Positions 29,147 to 37,684 of a stretch of DNA of 64,000 bases are shown here, one piece after another. Each line of letters opens with the position of its first letter. Positions within the stretch are counted from its first letter, which is position 1. The position numbers were made by a program, and so were the translations under genes. The notes beneath the pieces were generated by a model. The model had not been told where the DNA came from and ran no database searches. It worked only from the letters and a program-made list of their open reading frames with translations. Origin of the DNA: Arthrobacter luteolus NBRC 107841 (GTDB lineage Bacteria; Actinomycetota; Actinomycetes; Actinomycetales; Micrococcaceae); NCBI RefSeq assembly GCF_001552075.1, contig NZ_BCQM01000001.1, forward strand, positions 62,001-126,000. Reading direction: 5' to 3'.

Positions 29147-29953
29147 TTAGTGTTCCGCGGCTGCGATGGAGCCTTGGATGTAGATCGCGGTCAGCAGGGT
29201 AAAGACATAGGCCTGCAGGACCTGGATCAAAACTTCGAACAGGAACATGCCGACGCCGCCAACGAGAGTCAGCACACCGAGGGGCTTGAGCAGTCCCTCG
29301 GCCTCCAGCAGCAGGAACTCGGTGCCGGCCGCGGAGAGCATGATGATCAGGTGACCGGACAGCATGGTCGCGAAGAGTCGGAGGCTGTGCGTGATCGGCC
29401 GGACCAGGAAGGTCGAGATGATTTCGATCAGGACAACCAGCGGGAGGATCGCGATCGGAACACCGGAGGGGACGGTCGCGTACTTGAAGTACTTGATGCC
29501 GTGCTTCTTGATGCCCAGGATGATCCACGTGAAGTAGACGATGCCGGCCAGTGCGTAGGCCGTACCAACGTGCGAGGTTGTCGGCAGCTGCGCCAGCGGA
29601 ATGCTGCCCCACAGGTTGTTGATCAGGATGAAGAAGAAGAGCGAGAACAGCAGCGGGGTGTAGGGACGGAAGTCCTTTTCGCCGATGATGTCGCGGCCGA
29701 TCGAGTTGCGGACGAAGTTGTAGCTCGCTTCGCCCAGGAACTGCAGCCGGCCCGGGACCATCTGCCCCTTGCGTGCTGCGACTATGAAGAACCATCCGAT
29801 AATGAGGACGGAGATGAGGATAAGCAGCATCTGCTTTCCAAACCCGTCTCCGTACGGGGCGCCCCAGGGGAGGATCTCAGGGAGGTGCATGTCTTCGAGG
29901 GTGGGAGGAACAAAACCCTCTTCATTGGCGGCGGGAAGCGCAAGCGCGATCAA
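29147..29953 (-). CDS. atpB: F1Fo ATP synthase a subunit
   Basis: 268 aa with five or six membrane helices. The essential Arg lies in THSLRLFATMLSGHLI; the conserved SFNFVRNSIGRDIIGEKDF-like loop and the C-terminal LIQVLQAYVFTLLTAIYI helix are present. It provides the proton half-channels beside the c-ring. First structural gene of the operon, 94 bases after the small atpZ-like gene. Confidence 0.96.
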   Translation of the reverse strand: MIALALPAANEEGFVPPTLEDMHLPEILPWGAPYGDGFGKQMLLILISVLIIGWFFIVAARKGQMVPGRLQFLGEASYNFVRNSIGRDIIGEKDFRPYTPLLFSLFFFILINNLWGSIPLAQLPTTSHVGTAYALAGIVYFTWIILGIKKHGIKYFKYATVPSGVPIAILPLVVLIEIISTFLVRPITHSLRLFATMLSGHLIIMLSAAGTEFLLLEAEGLLKPLGVLTLVGGVGMFLFEVLIQVLQAYVFTLLTAIYIQGSIAAAEH

Positions 29954-30047
29954 CGCGTTTCCTCTCTGCTGTGTCCATCGTTGGGCATTTCATTGGCGGG
30001 CACATTTTTCACATGCCCGTGTACTAAGTTTTGTGACATTGCTCCGT

Positions 30048-30326
30048 CTAACCCTCATCCGGCCGTTTTCCACCCTTAGGCGGCTGTGGCTTGGTGGAAG
30101 TGAGCCCGTGGGCGGCAGCTGTGTAATAACCGCTGACCGCGCCCAGGGCGATACCTGCAAATAGAATCCAGCGGGTCTCCAGAAGACTGTCCAGCCCCCA
30201 CCCTATCAAACCCAGGGCAAGGATTCCGGACAGGACATATTGGAGCACCGCGCGTGACTTTTTGATCGGCGGCTGAAACGCCGCGGGAACCTGGCCGGCG
30301 GCATTCTTCCTGCGATTAGCCGCCAC
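30048..30326 (-). CDS. Small two-helix membrane protein, AtpZ-like
   Basis: 92 aa with two hydrophobic segments (YVLSGILALGLIGWGLDSLL and WILFAGIALGAVSGYYTAA), flanked by basic and polar tails, as in AtpZ/ATPase gene-1 proteins that help ion uptake or c-ring assembly. GTG at 30326 is chosen because it overlaps the end of the upstream atpI-like gene by 11 bases and because the sequence before it is Arg-rich nonsense. Precise role inferred from place in front of atpB. Confidence 0.7.
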   Translation of the reverse strand: MAANRRKNAAGQVPAAFQPPIKKSRAVLQYVLSGILALGLIGWGLDSLLETRWILFAGIALGAVSGYYTAAAHGLTSTKPQPPKGGKRPDEG

Positions 30327-30843
30327 CGGAGATTCCCTTCGATGAATTGTCCGGGCCCATCGGGGCATCGGAAAAGATAAGTTGGCGGGTGCGCGAGAAG
30401 GTAAAGATCTCAGCGGTCTGCCACAGCACCACGGTGCCGATTGAAGTAAAGAAGAACCATTGGCCTTCAAGCCATTCCGGTTTTCCGACCAGCCACAGGA
30501 TCACCGCGAAGCCGACGACTTTGAGGGCATACGTGACGGCGAACATTCCGATGGCACCGGACGGATTTTTCCGCCCCACAACGTGCCCGACCAGCAAGCT
30601 GATGCCGAAGAACAGGGCGATCAGCGCCCACCCCGCGGCTACACTGGCTGCTCCGGGGGCTCCGGCTGCCAGGAAGGCAGCAGCCGCTGCCACAGCAGCG
30701 GGAATTCCTGTCCAGATAAGGCAGGCTTTCAGGATATCCAGCCACGGCGCCTTCGCCGGGCCGGAAGCACTGATCCGCAAAGCGCGTGCGCCGTCTGCTG
30801 GGCTCATGGCTGGAGGATCATCCTTGTGCTCTGTGGGAAACAT
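30316..30843 (-). CDS. Four-helix membrane protein, AtpI-like
   Basis: 175 aa with four hydrophobic helices (residues about 35-60, 68-88, 95-118 and 128-147). In Actinobacteria a protein of this layout opens the atp operon (the Rv1303 position) and is thought to be the AtpI-type assembly factor for the c-ring. The C-terminal SDAPMGPDNSSKG tail is disordered. The start is uncertain: ATG 30843 or ATG 30807; neither has a strong Shine-Dalgarno. Confidence 0.7.
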   Translation of the reverse strand: MFPTEHKDDPPAMSPADGARALRISASGPAKAPWLDILKACLIWTGIPAAVAAAAAFLAAGAPGAASVAAGWALIALFFGISLLVGHVVGRKNPSGAIGMFAVTYALKVVGFAVILWLVGKPEWLEGQWFFFTSIGTVVLWQTAEIFTFSRTRQLIFSDAPMGPDNSSKGISGGG

Positions 30844-30878
30844 GGTGTCGTCGCATCACGGATCGCGGCGACGATTGA

Positions 30879-30884
30879 ATTCTA
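30879..30884 (-). promoter_or_regulatory. Possible -10 of the atp operon
   Basis: TAGAAT on the minus strand, preceded by TG, in a local AT-rich patch 35 bases before the first atp gene. The -35 position is poor (CACGGG at 17-base spacing). Confidence 0.35.
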
Positions 30885-30933
30885 CAGCACATAGAACTGC
30901 CCCGTGACACGATCCCCCGCCACGGCCGGATCC

Positions 30934-31938
30934 TCAGGTCCGCGTTCGGGCGCGCAGCCGCGCAACCAACCGCGGAGACGCAAGGTAGAAAGCAGCCACC
31001 GCTGCGACAAAAGCCGTACCGGCAGCCGTCACTGCCCAGCTTGACCCTCCGGTCATGAGTCCGGTGGCCCCTACCGCGGCAGTGCACAGCGTCACGAGCA
31101 GGGCGGACTGCAGGTGGCTCAGCCCGGCATCGGTCAGACGCTGGTAGACATGCTGGCGGTGGGCTGCATACCAGCGTTCTCCCCGCCAGATCCGGCGGAC
31201 GAGGGTGGTGAAGGTATCCAGCACGTAGATCAGGATGGGGAAGAGCAGGTACTCGACGTACACCCCGGCCAGAAACGCAGCCACCGCCGTGCCGGCGATG
31301 GAAGCGCCCAGCAGGTAGCTGCCGACGTCGCCCATAAAAACCGAACCGCGGCCCAGATTCCAGGGCAGGAACGCAGCGAAGGCCGCTGCGATCACCGCGC
31401 CGGCGGCTATCAGCCACACCTGGTCGGACAGCACGCCGCTGACCGCATAGAGAATGCCGACAGCTACTCCGTGCAGACCGGAAATCCCGTTCACGCCGTC
31501 CATGAAATTCGCCACGTTGATGTAGCCGGCAATCACCAGCGTTCCCACCGGCACCCACCAGAAGCTTTGGCCCAGGGCCGCTGCCAGCGCCGTCGTGCCG
31601 GCGGCGCCAATGAGCAGCTGCAGTCCGAAGCGGACCCGGACTGACAGACCGCGGAAGTCCTCGATCCAGCCCAGCAGCGAAGCCGCGGCAATCACGGCCA
31701 TCAGGACCAGCAGCAGGGAACGGTCCACAGCCACATAGCCCGTCAGCAGGGCTGCTGCCAGGCCCGCCAGGACCCCGGCGGCGATGGTGGCGCCCACCCC
31801 GCGGATGACCACCTTGGTATGCGAGGAGCGTTCATTGGGCACGTCCACAACGCCCAGCCGGCGCAGCAGCGGAATGAACGCAAAAGGCAGCAGGAGGCTG
31901 ACAAGGAATGCAGCCGCAACAGGCACGGCGAGCTGCAT
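30934..31938 (-). CDS. MraY/WecA family polyprenyl-phosphate sugar-1-phosphate transferase
   Basis: 334 aa with about ten membrane helices. The family loops are present: VPNERSSHTKVVIRGVG (substrate loop), ANFMDGVNGISGLHG (the catalytic Asp-rich DGVNG loop) and GSVFMGDVGSYLLG. It transfers GlcNAc-1-P (or a similar sugar phosphate) to decaprenyl/undecaprenyl phosphate and so starts a wall glycopolymer. Its ATG shares one base with the stop of the CapD-like gene (TGATG), so both are co-translated. Conserved place upstream of the atp operon, as for rfe (Rv1302) in mycobacteria. Confidence 0.88.
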   Translation of the reverse strand: MQLAVPVAAAFLVSLLLPFAFIPLLRRLGVVDVPNERSSHTKVVIRGVGATIAAGVLAGLAAALLTGYVAVDRSLLLVLMAVIAAASLLGWIEDFRGLSVRVRFGLQLLIGAAGTTALAAALGQSFWWVPVGTLVIAGYINVANFMDGVNGISGLHGVAVGILYAVSGVLSDQVWLIAAGAVIAAAFAAFLPWNLGRGSVFMGDVGSYLLGASIAGTAVAAFLAGVYVEYLLFPILIYVLDTFTTLVRRIWRGERWYAAHRQHVYQRLTDAGLSHLQSALLVTLCTAAVGATGLMTGGSSWAVTAAGTAFVAAVAAFYLASPRLVARLRARTRT

Positions 31939-33881
31939 CAGCCGGTCCGCCGATCCTCGTGCCCGGTGGCCGTAGGGCCCTTGTGCAGATCAGCCAGACG
32001 GAGGGCAGCTGTATCCGGCAGCGGGAAAAGCGCGGCCGCCGGAGCGCCGGTAGCCATTGCCTGCCCGCTGTCCGGGAACTCACCGGGGGCAAAGCCACAG
32101 CGGCGCAGCCAGTCTTCGGCATCGAGGTCCTGCGGCGCCAGGACAGCCACGGAGGTATGGGAGATTTTCGGGTGCAGCGGACGGGAGTCGTCCTCCCCGC
32201 TGCCGACCAGGATTTCGTGCAGCTTCTCGCCCTTCCGAAGCCCGGTGAACACGATCTCGATGTCCTTCCCGGACATGGCGATCATGCGCCGTGCGACGTC
32301 CAGGATCTTCACCGGCTCACCCATGTCCAGGATCAGAACCTCTCCCCCTCGGCCGATCGCGCCGGCCTGGATGACCAGCTGGCACGCTTCCGGGATGGTC
32401 ATAAAGAACCGGGTGACCTCCGGATCCGTGACGGTCACCGGGCCGCCCTGGCGGATCTGTTCCGTGAACAGCGGCAGCATGGAACCGCGGCTGCCGATCA
32501 CGTTGCCGAACCGCACCGAGACAAACCGCCGTCCACTGTGCCCGGCCATCCAGGCGGTGAGCTTCTCAGCCACCCGCTTTGAGTGTCCCAGGACGGTGGT
32601 GGGGTTGGCTGCCTTGTCCGTGGAGATGTTCACGAAGTGGCTGACGCCGGCTTTCTCCGCCGAGCGCAGCACATTCGCGGTGCCCAACACATTCGTCTTC
32701 CAGGCTTCGAGCGGGTACTGCTCCAGCAGTGAAACGTGTTTGAGGGCGGCGGCATGGAACACCACGTCCGGGCGCCGTGTGGCGAACACTTCATCCAGGG
32801 CACGCGCGTCGCGGATATCCGCGAGCACAGTGTCCTTGCCGTTGAGCAGGCCCTGGCCTGTGATGGAGAGCTGGGTGAGCTGCAGCCCTGTCTCGTCCCG
32901 GTCCACCATAATCAGCTCTTCGGGTTCGAAGGCTGTGATCTGGCGGCAGAGCTCCGAGCCGATTGACCCCCCTGCGCCGGTGACCAGCACTTTCTTGCCG
33001 GTGAGGTATCCGGCAACCTCGTCGACGTGGATGTCCACCGGGCGGCGGCCGATCAGGTCCTCGACGGCAACTTCCCGGAAATCGGTCAGTCCGGCCCCGG
33101 AACCCTTCGCCAGCATGTCCCGCAGCGGCGGCAGAACCATCACCCGCAGGTCCAGCCCCTCCGCACTGTCCGACACCTGGCGCACCTGCGCGGCGTCGAC
33201 GTCGGCAATTGCGATGATCAGGACCGTCGCCCGGGTGCGCTGCACCAGTTCCCTCAGGTCTGAGAGTTTCCCGACCACCGGCACAGTCCCCAGGCGGAGG
33301 TGCTTCTTGGCGGGATCATCGTCGATCAGGCCGACCGGGAAATACGGGGAATCGGGGTCGTTCATCATCCGGGTCACCAGCGAGTTGCCCAGGAAGCCGG
33401 CGCCGTAGATCAGGGTCCGCTGGGCTTCGTCACCCGGGCGGGTCTTGCTCTCGACGTACATGCGCTTCAGGTACCGGATGGCTGCCATAAACAGGCAGGC
33501 GAATGGGAAGGCAAGCACCCCGGTGCTGCGGGGAATATCGATGGCCAGGCCGAAGAGGGCACTGACCAGGACCAGGATCGCCGAAACCACGATGGTGACG
33601 ACGGCGAGCAGCCGCATCTCATGGAAACTGCCGAAGCTGTAGCGGCCGCGGTACAGGGCAAAGGAGTAGCCCACCACCAGCTGCGTCACAACGGCGACGG
33701 CGCAGAACACGGCCAGCCCGGCCACGTTGATCTGCTCCACGGTGAGTTCGTAGCGCAGAATCAGTGCCAGACCGATGGCCACCACCCATGCCATTGAATC
33801 CAGCACGTATTGGGACCAGAGCCAGAGCGCCGGCTTCTCGTCCCGCGCCGGGGTGGTTGTGTCCCTGCTTGAATCGTTCAT
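31938..33881 (-). CDS. FlaA1/CapD-type membrane nucleotide-sugar 4,6-dehydratase/epimerase
   Basis: 647 aa. Four N-terminal membrane helices (residues about 22-140), a first nucleotide-binding-like region (LIYGAGFLGNSLV), then a short-chain dehydrogenase domain: VLVTGAGGSIGSEL (NAD site), ISTDKAANPTTVLGHSKRVAE (catalytic Lys-containing motif in place of YxxxK) and VRFGNVIGSRGSMLPLF. Such enzymes make UDP-4-keto-6-deoxy or C5-epimerised HexNAc for capsule, teichuronic acid or glycan synthesis. The ATG at 33881 has GAGG upstream; the longer in-frame extension reaches into the promoter region. It heads a pair with the WecA-like gene. Confidence 0.88.
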   Translation of the reverse strand: MNDSSRDTTTPARDEKPALWLWSQYVLDSMAWVVAIGLALILRYELTVEQINVAGLAVFCAVAVVTQLVVGYSFALYRGRYSFGSFHEMRLLAVVTIVVSAILVLVSALFGLAIDIPRSTGVLAFPFACLFMAAIRYLKRMYVESKTRPGDEAQRTLIYGAGFLGNSLVTRMMNDPDSPYFPVGLIDDDPAKKHLRLGTVPVVGKLSDLRELVQRTRATVLIIAIADVDAAQVRQVSDSAEGLDLRVMVLPPLRDMLAKGSGAGLTDFREVAVEDLIGRRPVDIHVDEVAGYLTGKKVLVTGAGGSIGSELCRQITAFEPEELIMVDRDETGLQLTQLSITGQGLLNGKDTVLADIRDARALDEVFATRRPDVVFHAAALKHVSLLEQYPLEAWKTNVLGTANVLRSAEKAGVSHFVNISTDKAANPTTVLGHSKRVAEKLTAWMAGHSGRRFVSVRFGNVIGSRGSMLPLFTEQIRQGGPVTVTDPEVTRFFMTIPEACQLVIQAGAIGRGGEVLILDMGEPVKILDVARRMIAMSGKDIEIVFTGLRKGEKLHEILVGSGEDDSRPLHPKISHTSVAVLAPQDLDAEDWLRRCGFAPGEFPDSGQAMATGAPAAALFPLPDTAALRLADLHKGPTATGHEDRRTG

Positions 33882-34060
33882 AGTCCTCAACGGGTTCTCA
33901 CCCGGTTCGTGTCTAGGCTGTAAGCGGTCCTCCCATGCTGACGCACGGGAGTGCGGTGAATCCGGTGTAATAGACTGGAATCTACTCAGCATACTAACTG
34001 CACGCCCCATCTCGTCCGGCAACGCCCGTGCATCCGGGGCGGAGCTTGGAAAGGAACACC

Positions 34061-34960
34061 TTGCCGGATTCAGTGGCCGTGGCAGCTGTGACGTTTGACC
34101 GCCCGGATGACGTCAAGACACTGCTGGGGGCGCTCTCGGCACAGACGGCCGCCGTCTCCTCCGTGGCATTGGTGGACTCGGGAAAGAGCCCGGTCCGTGA
34201 CATCGCGGAAGCTTCTGCGGCAAACGTCACGTATGTCCGCTCCGAAACGAACCTTGGCGGCGCCGGCGGTTTTTCGCTGGCTATCCTCACGGCCATGGCC
34301 TCCGGAGCCGACTGGATCTGGATCATGGACGACGACGCTCATCCGGAGGACCCCGAGTGCCTCCAGGCCCTGATCGACGGCGCCAAGGAACGGAACCTCG
34401 ATGTGATCCTTCCGCTGGTGGTTGCTCCCGGCCGGCCGGACACGCTCTCCTTCCACTTCCGGGTGGACGGGCGCCTCACCCATAACCGTGCCGAGGTTGC
34501 CAAGGCCGGATTCCTCCCCGGGGTGGGCCATTTCTTCAACGGTGCATTGATCCGCCGCGATGTGTTCTTCCGGGTGGGCCTGCCTGACCTGCGCCTGTTC
34601 ATCCGCGGTGATGAGACTGATTTCATGATCCGCCTGCGCAAGGCCGGGATCCCGTTCGGGACACTGACCTCCGTGGCCCTGAGCCACCCGGCGGCGTGGT
34701 CCGAGGTCAACGAAATCCTCGGCGGACGCCTGCACGTGCTGGTTCCGGACACGGAATTCAAGCGGTTCTACTTCTTCCGCAACCGCGGACATCTGATGTG
34801 GAAACACAAGCGTCTGCGTTCACTGGCAGCAGACGCCGTCGGCTATCCCATCCACTTCGCCCGGACGCGGGACCTGCGCGGGTTCCGGGCATGGCTGCGC
34901 GCCTACGCGGGCGGCGCCCGGGGCACCCTGTTTGGCCCGCCGTCGGACCTGGGCTTTTAG
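34061..34960 (+). CDS. Family 2 glycosyltransferase, GlfT-like (first of two)
   Basis: 299 aa from the TTG at 34061, preferred because AAAGGA lies just upstream (34050-34056) and because family similarity begins at VAVAAVTFDR. ETNLGGAGGFSLAIL and the WIWIMDDDAHP motif (DxD) bind the nucleotide-sugar and metal; RGDETDFMIRLRKAG is the acceptor/catalytic region seen in galactofuranosyl- and rhamnosyltransferases such as GlfT1. It probably adds an early sugar to a polyprenyl-linked wall polymer. An ATG at 34028 would add 11 residues. The next gene starts one base after its stop. Confidence 0.82.
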   Translation: MPDSVAVAAVTFDRPDDVKTLLGALSAQTAAVSSVALVDSGKSPVRDIAEASAANVTYVRSETNLGGAGGFSLAILTAMASGADWIWIMDDDAHPEDPECLQALIDGAKERNLDVILPLVVAPGRPDTLSFHFRVDGRLTHNRAEVAKAGFLPGVGHFFNGALIRRDVFFRVGLPDLRLFIRGDETDFMIRLRKAGIPFGTLTSVALSHPAAWSEVNEILGGRLHVLVPDTEFKRFYFFRNRGHLMWKHKRLRSLAADAVGYPIHFARTRDLRGFRAWLRAYAGGARGTLFGPPSDLGF

Positions 34961-34961
34961 C

Positions 34962-35969
34962 GTGAGCGGATCCGGCGCGGCCATCGAGGGCCTGGCCCTG
35001 GTGGTAGTCACCTTCAACCGGTCCGGCTACCTGCGGGGACTGCTGGAGTCGGTTGCTGCCCTGGACCCGGCTCCGGAACGGGTGATCGTGGTGGACAATG
35101 CCAGCACCGATGACACCGCCGCGGTCCTGGCGGAGCTGGAGCCCGTGTTCCCGGTTCCGCTGAGTGTTGTGCGGCTCGCCGAAAATACCGGCGGTTCCGG
35201 AGGCTTCGCAGCAGGCGTTTCGGCGGCCCTGAACGCCGGTGCGCAGTGGCTGTGGCTGATGGACGACGACGTCGAGGTCCTCCCGGGAGCCCTCGGCGCC
35301 CTGGCCAAGTGGACCGGGAACTACGACTGCATCCACGGCCGCCGGCTCGATGACGCCGGCAACCCGTTTTTCTGGCAGCACCGGTTTCTCCCCGGTTTGG
35401 GCATCCATGTTCCGGTCCGCGGCAACGTCTTCGCCGACCGCCCGGTTTTCGCAACCAACGTCGGTTGCTTCGAAGGGATGCTGGTCAGCGCCGGCGTCGT
35501 CCGGGACATCGGTCTCCCCGATTCCCGTTTCTTCATCAACGGCGACGATGAAATCTACGGCTGGCTGGCGTCCCTGCACCACCGCGTGGTCTACGTCAAC
35601 GAATTCGTGCTCCGGAAGGTCCGCCCGCAGAAGCAGATCGACCTGGGAATCCGGCACCTGAACGACTCGAGTGACCTCAGCAGGTTCTGCGCCATGCGTA
35701 ACCGGGGGCACACCGCCGGGTACCTGCGTGCCCACGGCCGGTTCAATCCGGTGGGCTTCGCTGCCGGGACGGCGCTGACCGCAGCCAAGGAAATACTGCG
35801 GCTCATCGCCGTCGAGCGGAACCTTCGCGGTGCTAGCAGCCTCTGGCGGGGCTGGCGGGAATCCCGCCGCATCCTGCATGACCGCAGCTGGAAACCGATG
35901 CCCCCGCTCGGAACCGGCAGCACTTGCGCGAACACGACAGCAGATCCAGCCGACCAGGACACGAAGTGA
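34962..35969 (+). CDS. Family 2 glycosyltransferase, GlfT-like (second of two)
   Basis: 335 aa from GTG 34962, one base after the first glycosyltransferase stop. VVVTFNRSGYLRGLLESV, VVDNASTDDT and WLWLMDDDVEV are the GT-A fold donor-site motifs; FINGDDEIYGWLASL corresponds to the catalytic Asp region. It resembles its neighbour in layout, so the two probably arose by duplication and act in sequence on one polymer. The 3' end overlaps the epimerase gene (GTGA, 35966-35969). Confidence 0.83.
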   Translation: MSGSGAAIEGLALVVVTFNRSGYLRGLLESVAALDPAPERVIVVDNASTDDTAAVLAELEPVFPVPLSVVRLAENTGGSGGFAAGVSAALNAGAQWLWLMDDDVEVLPGALGALAKWTGNYDCIHGRRLDDAGNPFFWQHRFLPGLGIHVPVRGNVFADRPVFATNVGCFEGMLVSAGVVRDIGLPDSRFFINGDDEIYGWLASLHHRVVYVNEFVLRKVRPQKQIDLGIRHLNDSSDLSRFCAMRNRGHTAGYLRAHGRFNPVGFAAGTALTAAKEILRLIAVERNLRGASSLWRGWRESRRILHDRSWKPMPPLGTGSTCANTTADPADQDTK

Positions 35970-36943
35970 ACAGCACACCCAACCCCACCGGAGCTGCCCA
36001 GGACGAGGTCTGGGCGGTCCTCGGCGCCAGCGGCTTCATTGGCAGCGCCCTGGCGGCGGCGCTGGACCGCGCCGGAGTTACGGTCCGCCATGTCAAAGCC
36101 CCCCGGCTCAGTGCCCGGTCCGCGGACGCTGCCGGCCTTCTGGCCGAGGCCGCGGAACTGGCCGACGATCAGCTGGACCTGGCTGGCGCACTGGCCGGTG
36201 CGGACGTCGTCGTCAACGCCGCCGGACTCGCAACTCCTTCGGGCGCGGACTCCCCCGAGCTGCGCGGAGCGAATTCGCTGCTGCCGGTGCTGGTGGCCAA
36301 CGCAGCCGACGCAGCCGGAGTACGCCGCTTTATCCATCTCAGCAGTGCCGCGGTGCAGGGCCACCGGCCCTTTCTGGACGAGAGTCCCCAGGTGGAACCG
36401 TTCTCAGCCTATTCACGCTCCAAGGCCCTCGGCGAGCAGGCGCTGTCCGCCCGGGTGCCAGGGCGCTGTTCAGTAGCAACCATCCGGGCAACCTCGGTGC
36501 AGGGCCCCGAACGGGAGACAACGGCGAAACTTGTCCGGATCGCGGGCTCTCCGCTGGCCTCGGTGGCCGGCCGCGGTGATGCGCCCAGCCCGGTCAGCTC
36601 CGTTGACGCGCTGACCAGCTTTGTGCTGACTGTCGGCGTACAGACGAACAGTGTTCCGCCCCTTGTCCTGCAGCCGTGGGAAGGCGCAACGGTCTCCGGT
36701 GTGCTCAAGGCTGCCGGCGGCCGGCCGCCGCTGCGGCTGCCTTCCTGGTTCTGCCGCAGCTCGTTGAAGGCCGGATACGCGGTGTCTTCCCTGCTGGGCG
36801 AACGCCTCCATGGACCACTGCGCCGGGTGGAGATGATGTGGTTTGGGCAGCGCCAGGAACCGGGTTGGGCCGAAGCCACCGGCAACGTTCCCACGCCCCG
36901 CGTTGAGGACGTACTGCGCGAGGCCCGTCGCCGGCACGGCTAG
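35966..36943 (+). CDS. NAD-dependent epimerase/dehydratase family protein
   Basis: 325 aa SDR protein. GASGFIGSAL is the NAD-binding glycine motif, HLSSAAVQG precedes the catalytic YSRSKALGE (YxxxK). It likely modifies a nucleotide sugar for the two adjacent glycosyltransferases. GTG 35966 overlaps the second glycosyltransferase stop. Its own stop shares a CTAG (36940-36943) with the stop of the convergent sua5 gene. The C-terminal third is less conserved and lacks a clear sugar-specificity motif. Confidence 0.82.
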   Translation: MNSTPNPTGAAQDEVWAVLGASGFIGSALAAALDRAGVTVRHVKAPRLSARSADAAGLLAEAAELADDQLDLAGALAGADVVVNAAGLATPSGADSPELRGANSLLPVLVANAADAAGVRRFIHLSSAAVQGHRPFLDESPQVEPFSAYSRSKALGEQALSARVPGRCSVATIRATSVQGPERETTAKLVRIAGSPLASVAGRGDAPSPVSSVDALTSFVLTVGVQTNSVPPLVLQPWEGATVSGVLKAAGGRPPLRLPSWFCRSSLKAGYAVSSLLGERLHGPLRRVEMMWFGQRQEPGWAEATGNVPTPRVEDVLREARRRHG

Positions 36944-37662
36944 CGGGCGGACACGTCCTCAGAGCCGGGAACCGGCTCCGCCGCAGCAGACTCTTCCGGT
37001 TCCTCGCCGATGCCCAGCACGGACGGCACCACTTCGCGCAGTTTCGCCAGGCTAACCGCACCGGCCCGGACCACGCGCAGCGGCGACTGTGTGGCATCCA
37101 CAATCGTCGAGGGAATCCCGTCGCTGCCTTCCTGCGGCCGGGGTCCGGCTTCCAGATAGACCTCGACGGACTCGGCCAGCTGGGCCTGCGCGCCTGCCGC
37201 TGTCTGGGCCGCCGGGCTGCCGGTCCGGTTCGCGGAGGAGACCGCCATCGGTCCGGTGAGAGCCAGCAGGTCCAGGGCGATTTCGTCGTCGGGCATCCGC
37301 AGCGCCACCGTGCCCTTGGTATCGCCAAGGTCCCAGGTCAGCGACGGCTGCGCATGGAAGATCAGGGTGAGGCCGCCGGGCCAGAATGCCTCGGCCAGGG
37401 CACGGGCCTCGGGGCTGACGTCCACGGCCAGGCCGTCCATGGTCTGCAGGCGAGGCACCAGGACGGGCGGCGGCATGGAACGCCCGCGGCCCTTGGCGGC
37501 GAGCAGCGTAGCCACGGCCTGCGGCGAAAACGCGTCAGCACCAATGCCGTACACCGTGTCGGTGGGCAGGACAATGCACTGCCGGTTGGCTATGGCCTGC
37601 TGGGCGCGGGCCAGGCCCGCGCTGCGGGCCTCTGGATCTGTGCAGTCAAAGCTGGTAGTCAC
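36940..37662 (-). CDS. L-threonylcarbamoyladenylate synthase (Sua5/YrdC/YwlC)
   Basis: 240 aa. It makes threonylcarbamoyl-AMP for the t6A37 modification of ANN-decoding tRNAs. RQCIVLPTDTVYGIGADAFS with the later KGRGRSMPPPVLV is the YrdC core (ATP and threonine/bicarbonate site); VSSANRTGSPAA is also conserved. It is near YrdC size with a short tail, so it lacks the full Sua5 domain. GTG 37662 gives MTTSFD; AAGAAT lies six bases upstream, so an internal leaderless promoter is possible. It follows prmC in the same direction. Confidence 0.92.
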   Translation of the reverse strand: MTTSFDCTDPEARSAGLARAQQAIANRQCIVLPTDTVYGIGADAFSPQAVATLLAAKGRGRSMPPPVLVPRLQTMDGLAVDVSPEARALAEAFWPGGLTLIFHAQPSLTWDLGDTKGTVALRMPDDEIALDLLALTGPMAVSSANRTGSPAAQTAAGAQAQLAESVEVYLEAGPRPQEGSDGIPSTIVDATQSPLRVVRAGAVSLAKLREVVPSVLGIGEEPEESAAAEPVPGSEDVSAR

Positions 37663-37684
37663 GGCACCATTCTTTCATGTTGCA

